NCBI RefSeq assembly: GCF_008364825.1
Contig: NZ_VTTO01000001.1
Location: 936,837-1,000,836, forward strand
DNA length: 64,000 nucleotides
Reading direction: 5' to 3'
Source: Azospirillum sp. B21
Lineage (GTDB): Bacteria > Pseudomonadota > Alphaproteobacteria > Azospirillales > Azospirillaceae
The translations under genes were made by a program, and so were the position numbers. Positions 9,666 through 17,994 of the stretch are shown here, piece by piece. Within the stretch, counting starts at the first letter, position 1. Each line of letters begins with the position of its first letter. The notes below the pieces were generated by a model that was given only the letters and a program-made list of their open reading frames with translations, did no database searches and was not told the DNA's origin.

Positions 9666-10012
9666 AGTTTCGAAAGAAGATTTTTGGCCGCCGCGACCAC
9701 AATCGAAGTACGGATGTTGCCGTCCGCGTCCCCTTCCCTTTGCGATCCCTCCATCTTCGGCCCAGGGGATCGTCGTTTCGTTTTATGACACAAATTTACT
9801 TTGATGAACCAACGTAGTGTATCACATTAATGATTGTCAAACGGAAAGTCCGAGTTGCCTCCTATCGGCCGCCAGCGCGCTTTCCGCTCCCGTCGTCCGC
9901 GCTGTCGTGGCGCTGGCCCAACCGGGTCCGGGTTTCGTATACAACTCCGTCGCGCCGCCTCGTTCGGCTCCACCCGCATCACAAGCCGTATCCATAAGGA
10001 CGTCCCCACCGC

Positions 10013-10957
10013 ATGGCCCGCCCGCGCCGCCCCGAAGACCTTGCCGCCCAGCTGACCGAGACGATCGCGCCGCGGGCGAAGTCGCTGATCATCACCATCT
10101 ATGGCGATGCCGTGCTGCCGCATGGCGGATCGCTCTGGCTGGGCAGCCTGATCGACCTGATGGGCCTGTTCGGCATGAGCGAGCGGATCATCCGCACCTC
10201 CGTCTTCCGGCTGTGCAAGGACGATTGGCTGACCAACACCCAGATCGGCCGGCGCAGCTTCTATCGCGTCACCGACAGCGGGAAGGAGCGCTTCGCCGCG
10301 GCGGAGCGGCGGATCTACGCGCCGCTGGCCCGCGAATGGGACCGCGGATGGGACCTGCTGATGGTGCCGCCCAACGCGCTGGACGCCGAGACGCGCGACG
10401 CCCTGCGGCGGGAACTGACCTGGCAGGGCTTCGGCGCTGCGTCGGCCACCGTCTACGCCCACCCCAACTGCGACGAGGCGGCGATGCACCGTTCGCTGGC
10501 GGAATTGGGGGTCGCCGACAGGATCGTCCACATGAAGGCCAGCCTGGACCGGGCGGAGGGGTTCGGGGCGTTGCGCGATCTGGTGCGCGGCTGCTGGGAT
10601 ATCGATCAGCTCGAGCACGACTATGCGGCGTTTCTGGATCACTTCCGTCCGGTCTGGGCGGCGGTCGATGCCGCAGACACGCCGGATCCGGCAGCCTGCT
10701 TCGTCCTGCGCACGCTGATGATCCACGATTTCCGCCGCATCCTGCTGCGTGACCCGATGCTGCCGCCCGACCTGCTGCCGGCCGACTGGCCGGGTCAGGA
10801 ATCGCGAATGCTCACCCGCAACCTCTACCGTCGGCTGGCCGGTCCATCGGAAGCATTCCTGATGCAGGCGGCGACCACCGCCAACGGTCCGCTGCCCGAT
10901 GCGCAGCCGGCCTTCCACGGCCGGTTCGGCGGACTGGAGAGCATCCCAGCCGGTTGA
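10013..10957 (+). CDS. paaX: PaaX-family transcriptional repressor of phenylacetate catabolism
   Basis: GntR-like winged-helix repressor known to release paa promoters when it binds phenylacetyl-CoA. The 314-residue protein has the family hallmarks: TIYGDAVLPHGGSLWLGSLI near residues 30-49, then the recognition helix region MSERIIRTSVFRLCKDDWL and the wing with GRRSFYRVTDSGKERF, and a C-terminal PaaX_C part including LRTLMIHDFRRILLRDP. No paa catabolic genes (paaA-K) lie in this window apart from paaY at 17.1 kb, so it must act on distant targets or on local aromatic genes. It is divergent from the liv operon. Confidence 0.9.
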   Translation: MARPRRPEDLAAQLTETIAPRAKSLIITIYGDAVLPHGGSLWLGSLIDLMGLFGMSERIIRTSVFRLCKDDWLTNTQIGRRSFYRVTDSGKERFAAAERRIYAPLAREWDRGWDLLMVPPNALDAETRDALRRELTWQGFGAASATVYAHPNCDEAAMHRSLAELGVADRIVHMKASLDRAEGFGALRDLVRGCWDIDQLEHDYAAFLDHFRPVWAAVDAADTPDPAACFVLRTLMIHDFRRILLRDPMLPPDLLPADWPGQESRMLTRNLYRRLAGPSEAFLMQAATTANGPLPDAQPAFHGRFGGLESIPAG

Positions 10958-11086
10958 CCTGCATCCCTGCGACAATGGGCGCCCGTCCCGCCAGCCGCCT
11001 CAGCTAAAAGCCTATACATAAAATGCAAGGAATCACGATAAGCTGGAACCGTCGCCGTTCGATCCGACCGTTTCCGGGATACCGCC

Positions 11087-11572
11087 ATGCTGACCATCGT
11101 CTACCGCAGCGAGGCTGTTGACCGACTGTCCTACAGCGCGCTTGCCGACATCTGCCTGTTCAGCGCCCGCAAGAACCGGGAGTTGGGAGTGACCGGCTTC
11201 CTGGTGGAATTCGAGGGCATCTTCCTGCAGGTCCTGGAAGGCGAAGCCGAGGTGGTGGAGCGGCTTTACGCCCGTATCGCCGCCGATCCGCGCCACAACG
11301 ACGTCGAGCTGCTCCTGCGCGAGAATTCGGCCGGCCAACCCAATTTTGGCTTTTGGGCGATGAATTTCGGACCGCTCGACACCCCGACCTTCTGGCAGGC
11401 GGTTTTCGGTTCCCCGGTCCGGATCGAAGAGTTCCGCCGCCGGTCGCACGATGCCGACTTCGCGCTCGACGTGCTTGCCCGCGCCTATATGCATGCCTGC
11501 ATCCTGGCCGACATCGATCCCGCCACCCGTGAACTGGTGCGCGGCAACATCCCCTGCTTCTTGGGGGGCTGA
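11087..11572 (+). CDS. BLUF-domain blue-light photoreceptor
   Basis: Short cytoplasmic flavin photoreceptor (161 residues). The BLUF domain covers about residues 1-95, with the residues that form the FAD photoswitch: Tyr6 in LTIVYRS, Asn30 in SARKNRELG, Gln48 in GIFLQVLEG, and Trp90/Met92 in GFWAMNF. About 65 further residues form the usual C-terminal cap helices; there is no EAL, GGDEF or cyclase output domain, so it must signal by protein contact. The partner is not evident. The upstream gap 10958-11086 has an AT-rich TATACATAAAAT stretch that could be its -10 region. Confidence 0.9.
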   Translation: MLTIVYRSEAVDRLSYSALADICLFSARKNRELGVTGFLVEFEGIFLQVLEGEAEVVERLYARIAADPRHNDVELLLRENSAGQPNFGFWAMNFGPLDTPTFWQAVFGSPVRIEEFRRRSHDADFALDVLARAYMHACILADIDPATRELVRGNIPCFLGG

Positions 11573-11648
11573 TTTCTATCCGGCGCAGGCTCGGCCGGTA
11601 CGGCGTTTCGATACTATTCCATCTTCAAAATTCAGCAGGGCGAACGAA

Positions 11649-11662
11649 TTGATCTGGATCAA
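11649..11662. promoter_or_regulatory. Perfect FNR/FixK-type box upstream of the diiron oxygenase gene
   Basis: TTGATCTGGATCAA matches the TTGAT-N4-ATCAA consensus at every defined position and sits inside an 11+11 base inverted repeat (ACGAATTGATC-TG-GATCAATTCGT). It is centred about 180 bases before the ATG at 11835. Another inverted repeat, CTAAGG-N5-CCTTAG, follows at 11702-11718. The gap 11573-11834 is markedly AT-rich for this genome. Confidence 0.7.
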
Positions 11663-11834
11663 TTCGTCGCTTCTGCATGTTTTCTGTTCAAAATCAATTC
11701 CCTAAGGCAAAACCTTAGTCTGTCTATATGATACAGAAAATGTTGAGATATAAGATTTTCCGTGTCATATAAAGACCACAGGGCGCCGATGGAAATGTGA
11801 GCGCCCGCCGAAATGTCCCGGAGGAAACGCCCCC

Positions 11835-12863
11835 ATGTCCAAGGACTACACCCCCATCGCCAATACGATGGAGTTCCCCCCCGCCACGCCGCAGCCGAAC
11901 GTCTACCCGCTGTCCTGGGTGTCGCAGACCAAGAAGCTGGAAGAGGTCTATGCCGCCGCCCAACGCGAGAACTGGGACCCGGCCAAGCTGCCCTGGGACA
12001 GCTTCGACGTGTCGCGCTACAGCTGGGAGGAGCGGGAGGCCATCGCCTATTGGTGGACCATCCTGTCGGTGTTCGACGCGTCGGCTCCCCCGGTCTTCGC
12101 CCATGCGCTGATCAAGACCTACGAGGTGCATGAGGAGGACCCGGTCCGCCGCTGCTTCTTCTCCGTGACCCGGGACGAGCAGAACCACGAGCAGATGTGC
12201 GGGCTGGCCATCACCAAGCTGCTGGAGGCCACCAGCCCGCTGACCTACGAGCCGAAGACCGATCTCGGCCGCCGGCTGCAGAAGAACGCCCACTGGCTGT
12301 ACTACAACGGCGGGCGCTATTGGGACGGCTACAAGAAGGCGGTTCCGAAATACTCGCTGGCCGTTCTGTTCAGCTCCTTCCTGATGGGAGAGATCGCGGC
12401 GGCGACCATCTTCCACCAGATGGCGGCGGGCTGCACCGAGCCGGTGTTCAAGGAGGCCTTCCGCAACATCGGCCGCGACGAAGGCCGCCACATGGCGATT
12501 TGCATGTCGGTGATGGAGCGCGACTATCCCCATCTGGCGGTGGAGGACAAGTCCGTCATCACCAAGCAGATCCGCGCCGGCTACCTGTTCCTGTCCGCCG
12601 TGCTGTTCGAACCGCCGCCCCAGTTCTGGGACCTGCCCGACGACTTCATCGCCACCCAGCGCGAGGCCGAGGCCATCGCCCGCAACGCCGGCTTCCACAT
12701 CCCGGATTACGAGGCGAAGAAGGAGAACTGGCGCAACGCCATGCTGAACCTGAAGGGCGTGCTGGACCGCTACGGCATCCCGTTCCCGGCGATCCCCGAA
12801 GTCGGCATCACCGGCGAGGAAGTGCGGGACGTCGACATGGACGAGATCATTCCGGTGTTTTGA
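11835..12863 (+). CDS. AurF-like ferritin-fold diiron oxygenase, substrate unknown
   Basis: A 342-residue helical protein with two ExxH pairs, Glu115-x-x-His118 (RDEQNHEQ) and Glu216-x-x-His219 (RDEGRHMA), plus Glu186 in SFLMGEIAAA between them. This is the ligand pattern of ribonucleotide-reductase-like diiron enzymes such as the p-aminobenzoate N-oxygenase AurF. The first acidic ligand is not obvious (Asp81 or Glu97 are candidates). A ribosome binding site GGAGG lies just before the ATG. The next gene encodes a ferredoxin-flavin reductase that would supply electrons, so the pair probably forms a two-component oxygenase. It lies behind a perfect FNR-type box, suggesting induction at low oxygen. 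It is not long enough for BoxB, and the substrate is not predictable. Confidence 0.72.
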   Translation: MSKDYTPIANTMEFPPATPQPNVYPLSWVSQTKKLEEVYAAAQRENWDPAKLPWDSFDVSRYSWEEREAIAYWWTILSVFDASAPPVFAHALIKTYEVHEEDPVRRCFFSVTRDEQNHEQMCGLAITKLLEATSPLTYEPKTDLGRRLQKNAHWLYYNGGRYWDGYKKAVPKYSLAVLFSSFLMGEIAAATIFHQMAAGCTEPVFKEAFRNIGRDEGRHMAICMSVMERDYPHLAVEDKSVITKQIRAGYLFLSAVLFEPPPQFWDLPDDFIATQREAEAIARNAGFHIPDYEAKKENWRNAMLNLKGVLDRYGIPFPAIPEVGITGEEVRDVDMDEIIPVF

Positions 12864-12877
12864 GGCGCATCCTCGCG

Positions 12878-13061
12878 GCCCCCTCCCTCCCACGGCTCCG
12901 CCGCGGGTCCCACCCTCCCCCTCTTCGAGGGAGAGGGAGGATTTGCAGCGCAGCGGCAGTCCCCTCTCCCTCGAAGCTCTCGCACAAAGCTCCGCTTTGT
13001 GCTGACGCGACAGGCGGACCGTAGGTCCGCTGAGAGCGGGGGAGGGTTAGGGAGGGGGCAA
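12878..13061. repeat. Composite palindromic intergenic repeat, copy 3
   Basis: Lies between the diiron oxygenase and reductase genes. Ends are GCCCCCTCCC and GGGAGGGGGC. Inside, at about 12976-13034, is a segment (CTCTCGCACAAAGCTCCGCT followed by TTTGTGCTGACGCGACAGGC and a GCGGACC-GTA-GGTCCGC hairpin) that recurs nearly unchanged in the copy at 36.4 kb on the other strand. Confidence 0.8.
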
Positions 13062-13104
13062 ACGCCGACCAATCCTTACTCTCCCCGCCCCAAGGATCCC
13101 CCCG

Positions 13105-14163
13105 GTGAGCCGCATCCGCCTCCACCCCTCCGGCCGCACGGTCGAGTGCCGTGACGGCGAGACCGTCCTGTCGGCACTGGAACAGGCCGGCTACGCCCTG
13201 CCCAACAACTGCCGCGCCGGCGCCTGCGGCGAATGCAAGGTCAAGGTCCTCAGCGGCCAGTTCGACCAGGGCATGGTGCTGGACATGGCGCTGTCCCAGC
13301 CCGAGCGGAAGGACGGCTATGGCCTGATGTGCATGGCCAAGCCGATCTCCGACGAGCTGGTGATCGAATACGGCACCGCCGACGCCCAGCCCAAGCTGTT
13401 CCCGCCGCGCGAGAACGTGCTGTTCATCGTCACCGACCGCATTCCCCGCACGCCGCGCATCGTGGAATTGCGGCTGCGCCCTCTCGGCCAGCCGCTGCGC
13501 TACTGGCCGGGCCAGTATGTGATGCTGGGCGACGCCGCGGCCGGCGCGCCGCCGCGCTGCTATTCCATCGCCAACGCGCCCCGCCCGGACGGCGAGATCG
13601 TGCTGCAGGTGACCCGCGTCGACGGCGGACCGACCAGCGGCTGGATCCACGACACGCTGACCGTCGGCAGCATGGTCAAGCTGTCCGGCCCCTACGGCAC
13701 CTTCATCGGCGACCCGTCGGTGGACAGCCCGGTGCTGTGCATGGCCGCCGGCTCCGGCCTCGCGCCCATCCTGGCGCTGACCGACGCGGCGCTGCGCCGC
13801 GGCTACCGCCCGCCGGTGACGCTGCTGTTCTCCGCCTGCACCCAGGCCGATGTGTATGAGTTGGGACTGCTGAGCTACTGGCAGGCCAAATACCGCAACT
13901 TCAAGGTCAAGGTGACCCTGACGCGCGAGGAGGCTGCCGGTCATCTGAAGGGCCGCATCCCCGCCATCCTGCCCGGCCTGTTCCCCGACCTGTCCGGCCA
14001 CGCCATCTTCACCGCCGGCAGCCCCGCCTTCGTCGAGGCTTGCGTCGCCGCCGCCCGTTCGCTGGGTGCCAGGGACGACCAGATCCACAGCGAAGGCTAC
14101 GTCTCCCAGCACATCCCCGAATCTCCGCCACCGGAACGTCTGCTGGCCGGCGCCTTGGGATAG
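13105..14163 (+). CDS. 2Fe-2S ferredoxin / flavin NAD(P)H reductase
   Basis: Electron-transfer protein of 352 residues. Residues 1-90 form a plant-type [2Fe-2S] ferredoxin with the cluster motif CRAGACGEC and the distant Cys in YGLMCMA. Residues about 100-200 are the FAD domain, with RCYSIANAP matching the RxYS flavin motif, and residues 205-340 the NAD(P)H domain with CMAAGSGLAPIL. This is the layout of reductases serving bacterial oxygenases. It starts with GTG at 13105 behind AAGGA. The upstream diiron gene is the likely partner, although a repeat element lies between them. The C-terminal residues YVSQHIPESP continue a little beyond the usual end. Confidence 0.85.
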   Translation: MSRIRLHPSGRTVECRDGETVLSALEQAGYALPNNCRAGACGECKVKVLSGQFDQGMVLDMALSQPERKDGYGLMCMAKPISDELVIEYGTADAQPKLFPPRENVLFIVTDRIPRTPRIVELRLRPLGQPLRYWPGQYVMLGDAAAGAPPRCYSIANAPRPDGEIVLQVTRVDGGPTSGWIHDTLTVGSMVKLSGPYGTFIGDPSVDSPVLCMAAGSGLAPILALTDAALRRGYRPPVTLLFSACTQADVYELGLLSYWQAKYRNFKVKVTLTREEAAGHLKGRIPAILPGLFPDLSGHAIFTAGSPAFVEACVAAARSLGARDDQIHSEGYVSQHIPESPPPERLLAGALG

Positions 14164-14164
14164 G

Positions 14165-14199
14165 AAAACGCCCTCTTCCAACCAGGGAGAGGGCGTTTT
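14165..14199. terminator. Bidirectional intrinsic terminator
   Basis: AAAACGCCCTC and GAGGGCGTTTT form a perfect 11-base stem with a 13-base loop. It occupies the 43-base gap between the convergent reductase and fumarylacetoacetate hydrolase genes and can serve both strands. Confidence 0.85.
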
Positions 14200-14206
14200 G
14201 GTATCC

Positions 14207-15223
14207 TCAAGCCCCCTCGTACCGCACCACCTGCTGGTCGATGGCGCCGAACACGCTGGCGCCGCCCTTGTCGAACAGCTCGATCCGCACGCGGTCGCCG
14301 AAGCGCATGAAGGGGGTCTGCGGCGCGCCGTGCTCGATGGTCTCGATCATCCGCAGTTCGGCGAGGCAGGAATAGCCGACACCACCGGCCGCGACCGGCT
14401 TGCCGGGGCCGCCGTCCAGCTTGTTCGACACCGTGCCCGACCCGATGATGCTGCCGGCCGCCAGACGGCGGGTCTTGACGGCGTGCGCGATCAGCGTCGG
14501 GAAGTCGAAGGTCATGTCCACCCCGGCATCCGGGCAGCCGAAGGGCTCGCCGTTCAGCGTCGTCACCAGCGGACGGTGCAGCTTGCCGCCGTCCCAGGCA
14601 TCGCCCAACTCGTCCGGCGTCACCGCGACGGGGGAGAAGCTGGAGGCCGGCTTGGACTGGAAGAAGCCGAAGCCCTTGCCCAGCTCCGCGGGGATCAGGT
14701 TGCGCAAGGACACGTCGTTGACCAGCATCAGCAGCCTGATGTGGCCGCGCGCCGCCTCGGCCGGCACCCCCATCGGCACGTCGCCTGTGATGACGGCGAT
14801 CTCCGCCTCGAAATCGATGCCCCAGGCCTCGGTCGCCGCCGGGATCGGGTCGGTCGGGGCCAGGAAGCTGTCGGAGCAGCCCTGATACATCAGCGGGTCG
14901 GTCCAGAAGCTGGGCGGCATCTCCGCCCCGCGCGCCTTGCGGACCAGCTCCACATGGTTGACGTAGGCCGACCCGTCCGCCCACTGGTAGGCGCGCGGCA
15001 GCGGCGAAGCCGCCTCCGCCGTGTCGAAGGGCTGGCCGATCGCCGAATCGGCGTTCAGCGCGCGATAGGCCTCCTCCAGCCCGGGCGCCAGTGCCGTCCA
15101 GTCGTCCAGCGCCGCCTGCAGGGTGCGGGCGATCTCCGGCACCGGGGTGGCGCGGGTCAGGTCACGCGACACCACGACCAGGGTGCCGTCGCGCCCTCCC
15201 GCCTTCAAACTTGCCAGCTTCAT
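14207..15223 (-). CDS. Fumarylacetoacetate hydrolase family protein
   Basis: Cleaves fumarylacetoacetate to fumarate and acetoacetate, the last step after homogentisate dioxygenase. The 338-residue protein starts MKLASLKAGGRDGTLVVVS, as bacterial FAH-family members do. The C-terminal FAA domain shows the metal and substrate segments FEAEIAVITGDVPMG, VNDVSLRNLIP and the terminal SGTVSNK. It is a two-domain FAH of bacterial length and not the longer eukaryotic type. The ATG at 15223 follows AAGGAAGGGAAGAG. It is cotranscribed with hmgA, 64 bases downstream. Confidence 0.88.
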   Translation of the reverse strand: MKLASLKAGGRDGTLVVVSRDLTRATPVPEIARTLQAALDDWTALAPGLEEAYRALNADSAIGQPFDTAEAASPLPRAYQWADGSAYVNHVELVRKARGAEMPPSFWTDPLMYQGCSDSFLAPTDPIPAATEAWGIDFEAEIAVITGDVPMGVPAEAARGHIRLLMLVNDVSLRNLIPAELGKGFGFFQSKPASSFSPVAVTPDELGDAWDGGKLHRPLVTTLNGEPFGCPDAGVDMTFDFPTLIAHAVKTRRLAAGSIIGSGTVSNKLDGGPGKPVAAGGVGYSCLAELRMIETIEHGAPQTPFMRFGDRVRIELFDKGGASVFGAIDQQVVRYEGA

Positions 15224-15287
15224 CGGTCTCTTCCCTTCCTTGGAGTTCGGCGTCCGGCGGCCTTGATCCCGGTATTCGGGTGGCCGC

Positions 15288-16412
15288 TCATTTCGCCTTC
15301 CAGCTGTCGGCGTAGCCGCCCCATTCGACGCCTTCCATCGCCTGATAGACGTCCAGCGGATCGCGGGTGTCGATCATCACCGCGACCTCGTCGGTCTCCT
15401 TGCGCTCGAACTTCTGCGCCACCTCGTAGGCCTTCGGGTGCGGGCCGTGCGGGAAGCCCGAGGGGTGGTAGGTGACCATGCCGGGATGGATGTTGTCGCG
15501 CGAGAAGAACTGGCCGCGGTGATAGAACAGCACCTCGTCGAAATCCTCGTTGGAGTGATAATAGGGCAGCTTCAGCGCCTCCGGGTCCGACTCGATGGGC
15601 CGCGGCACGAAGGTGCAGATGATGAAGCGGCCTGCGATCCAGGTGCTGTGCGCCGAGGGCGGCAGGTGGTAGCGGTGGCTCATCAGCGGCCGGATATCGC
15701 GCCAGTTCAGCCGCACCGGCGCCAGGTCGCCGTGCCAGCCCACCGCGTCCAGCGGGTTGAACGGATAGGTCATGGCGCAGAGCTGCCCACGCTTCTTCAC
15801 CCGGACCAGGGTCTCGCGCTCGTTCTTCTGCGCCTGGAAGGCGTCGTCCAGCGCCGGCACGTCCAGCACCGCCGGGTCGAAGATGGCGTGGGTGCCGACC
15901 AGCCCCTTGTGCGGCAGCTTGTAGGCGTCGTTGGTGGCCTCCACCATCAGCACCATCACCGCCTCGTCCGTCTCCAGCCGCCAGCAGGTGTTGCGCGGCA
16001 GCACGACATAGTCGCCCTCGCGCACCTCCAGATGGCCGTAGTCGCAGAACAGATGACCGCCGCCCTGGTGGAAGAACAGCAAATCGTCGCCGTCGGCGTT
16101 GCGGACCAGATGCTCCATCCTGCCCTTGAAGCGCCACAGCCGAACCTGGGTCGCCCCGTTGCCCATCAGGGCCGGCGCCTCCAGCGGGCAGCCGGGCATG
16201 GAATCGACATGGTTCAGGTCGAAGGCGCGCGGGCGCAGCGGCCCGTCGAAGCTGGTCCAGCCGGTCGGCGGATGGGCATGGTGCATCTGGGTCGCCGGCC
16301 CGAAGAAGCCCTCGCGCCCCATCTCGCGCTCGTAGGTGCCGGCAGGAAGCCGGACATGGGCCTGACGCGACGCATTGCCCTCGACCTTCGGAAACGAAAT
16401 CCAGTTCTTCAT
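15288..16412 (-). CDS. hmgA: Homogentisate 1,2-dioxygenase (short bacterial form)
   Basis: Opens the ring of homogentisate to maleylacetoacetate. The 374-residue cupin-type protein from the ATG at 16412 (preceded by GGGGGAAG) contains the double-cupin pattern with PYYHSNEDFDEVLFY and HPSGFPHGPH near the C-terminus, which supply the histidine and acidic Fe(II) ligands. It is shorter than the canonical enzyme of roughly 430-440 residues, and the acidic ligand spacing after YYH differs slightly, so the name rests partly on context. That context is strong: the fumarylacetoacetate hydrolase gene follows, a MarR regulator is divergent, and maiA is nearby. Confidence 0.83.
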   Translation of the reverse strand: MKNWISFPKVEGNASRQAHVRLPAGTYEREMGREGFFGPATQMHHAHPPTGWTSFDGPLRPRAFDLNHVDSMPGCPLEAPALMGNGATQVRLWRFKGRMEHLVRNADGDDLLFFHQGGGHLFCDYGHLEVREGDYVVLPRNTCWRLETDEAVMVLMVEATNDAYKLPHKGLVGTHAIFDPAVLDVPALDDAFQAQKNERETLVRVKKRGQLCAMTYPFNPLDAVGWHGDLAPVRLNWRDIRPLMSHRYHLPPSAHSTWIAGRFIICTFVPRPIESDPEALKLPYYHSNEDFDEVLFYHRGQFFSRDNIHPGMVTYHPSGFPHGPHPKAYEVAQKFERKETDEVAVMIDTRDPLDVYQAMEGVEWGGYADSWKAK

Positions 16413-16486
16413 GGCGCTTCCCCCTCGATGCCGCAGGCCGCTTCCATGTCGGGCGCCGGCAGGCTTGTTCCGTTGCCACCATTTTA

Positions 16487-16500
16487 GTTTCGTTTGAAAC
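16487..16500. promoter_or_regulatory. Palindromic operator between hmgA and marR (site 2)
   Basis: GTTTC-GTTT-GAAAC is an inverted repeat 75-88 bases upstream of the hmgA start and 70 bases before the marR start, so one site could control both divergent promoters. It is the exact reverse complement of site 1 at 9652 and matches the variant at 17898 in 12 of 14 bases. The downstream bases CTGTTGC also resemble CTGTATC at site 3. Confidence 0.7.
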
Positions 16501-16569
16501 TGTTGCAAGAGCCAAATTCCGGCGCAGGATGGGGACACTCGCGATTCTTCCCACAGACGATGCCCGCCG

Positions 16570-17115
16570 ATGCCGCCCGCCCGCCGTTCCCGCACCCCCT
16601 CACCCTCTTCATCATCCGGCCCGGCGGATCGGCCGGCGCTGCACCTGACGCGCTTCCTGCCCTACCGGCTGTCGGTGTTGGCCAACACGGTCAGCCACAC
16701 GCTGGCCAAGCTCTACGAGAAACGGTTCGGCATCACGATCCCGGAATGGCGGATCATCGCCGTTCTGGGCGGCGGCGAGACGATGAGCGCCGGCGAGATC
16801 GCGCAGCGCACCGCGATGGACAAGGTGCAGGTCAGCCGCGCCATCAGCCGCATGCTGGAGTCCGCGCTGATCCTGCGCGAGTCGGGCGACACCGACCGGC
16901 GCAAGGCCCTGCTGACCCTGACGCCCAAGGCGCTGGCGATCTATGCGGAGATCGTGCCGATGGCTCTGACCTATGAGGAAGAGGCCACCGACGCCCTGTC
17001 GATCGACGAGCGGGCGCAGCTCGACACGCTACTGTCGAAGCTGCAGGCCCGCGCCGACCAGCTGGCCGCCCGCCCGGCGCCGGTCAGCGCACAGGCCGAG
17101 CCGGTGGAAGAGTAA
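16570..17115 (+). CDS. MarR-family transcriptional regulator of the homogentisate cluster
   Basis: A 181-residue protein with a winged helix-turn-helix at about residues 55-125. FGITIPEWRIIAVLGGGE starts the domain, AGEIAQRTAMDKVQVSRAI is the helix-turn-helix, and SGDTDRRKALLTLTPKG-like wing residues follow. The first 22 residues are Pro/Ser-rich, so translation may start later. MarR proteins bind short palindromes as dimers and usually release them when they bind a phenolic ligand. It lies divergent from hmgA with a palindrome between them, and two more copies of that palindrome lie upstream of liv and the hydroxylase gene. It is therefore the probable regulator of this pathway. Confidence 0.85.
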   Translation: MPPARRSRTPSPSSSSGPADRPALHLTRFLPYRLSVLANTVSHTLAKLYEKRFGITIPEWRIIAVLGGGETMSAGEIAQRTAMDKVQVSRAISRMLESALILRESGDTDRRKALLTLTPKALAIYAEIVPMALTYEEEATDALSIDERAQLDTLLSKLQARADQLAARPAPVSAQAEPVEE

Positions 17116-17121
17116 AGCCGC

Positions 17122-17760
17122 TCACCCCCCCTTCACCTTGTGCAGCGGCTGGCTCGTGCCGGCATCGACGCGGCCGCGGCCGGGTTCCTCCGCCTCCAGG
17201 GGTGCGCAGGCGACCATGGTGGCGAGCGAGCGGCGGGCGAGGCGCTGGTACTCGTCGGTCCCCTCCGACTTCCAGGCGATCTCGTCGGGACGCAGCTCGC
17301 GCATCACCTTGGCCGGCAGACCGGCGGCCAGCGTGCGCGGCGGCACGACGAACCCGGCCTTGACGAAGGCCATGGCGGCGACGATGGACTCCTCGCCGAT
17401 CTCCGCCCCGTCCATCACCACCACATTCATGCCGACCAGTGCGTTGCGGCGGACGATGCAGCCGTGCAGCACAGCGCCATGGCCGACATGCCCGTCCTCC
17501 TCCACGATGGCGTCATGGCCGGGGAAGGCGTGGAGCGTGCAGTTGTCCTGCACGTTACTGCCCCGCTGCAGCACGATCCGGCCGAAATCGCCGCGCAGGC
17601 TGGCGCAGGGGCCGACATAGCAGCCCGGCCCCACCACCACGTCGCCGATCAGCACCGCGGAGGGATGGACGAAGGCGGTCGGGTCGATAACGGGAATCAC
17701 CCCGTCGATGGCATAGACGATCGGACGCGGCAAGGTGGGCGTGATGGTGGGAGCGGTCAT
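17122..17760 (-). CDS. paaY: PaaY-type hexapeptide-repeat protein (gamma carbonic anhydrase fold)
   Basis: A 212-residue left-handed beta-helix protein with repeated [LIV]-G-x4 steps. [24 protein letters not shown] carries the three zinc-site histidines of gamma carbonic anhydrases. PaaY is known as a thioesterase and metal-binding accessory of phenylacetate degradation; the opening [28 protein letters not shown] matches that subgroup closely. It ends only six bases from the marR stop (convergent) and is divergent from the hydroxylase gene. Its presence apart from the paa core genes suggests those lie elsewhere in the genome. Confidence 0.87.
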   Translation of the reverse strand: MTAPTITPTLPRPIVYAIDGVIPVIDPTAFVHPSAVLIGDVVVGPGCYVGPCASLRGDFGRIVLQRGSNVQDNCTLHAFPGHDAIVEEDGHVGHGAVLHGCIVRRNALVGMNVVVMDGAEIGEESIVAAMAFVKAGFVVPPRTLAAGLPAKVMRELRPDEIAWKSEGTDEYQRLARRSLATMVACAPLEAEEPGRGRVDAGTSQPLHKVKGG

Positions 17761-17897
17761 GATTGGCGTTCCTCGGTGTCTCTATCCGGTCTTTTGCCGC
17801 AAGGCTACACCGCCGCACCCTGTACGCGATACTGATTTTCCGTCATAGTAGCTTTCCCTGTATCGCTTCCAAATCGCTCGCGTTGAACGCTTGATTG

Positions 17898-17911
17898 GTA
17901 TCATTTGAAAC
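17898..17911. promoter_or_regulatory. Operator variant upstream of the flavoprotein hydroxylase (site 3)
   Basis: GTATCATTTGAAAC, followed by TGTATC, lies 84 bases before the hydroxylase ATG and about 138 bases before paaY. It differs from site 2 at two of 14 bases, and over 20 bases the two agree at 16. The gap 17761-17994 is shared by the two divergent genes. Confidence 0.55.
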
Positions 17912-17994
17912 TGTATCGTTGGCAACCATAACGGTTCGTTACAAGCCGGCGCGCAAAAGCGCCCGATCATGGTTTCCGGGGGAGGAAACGCCCA

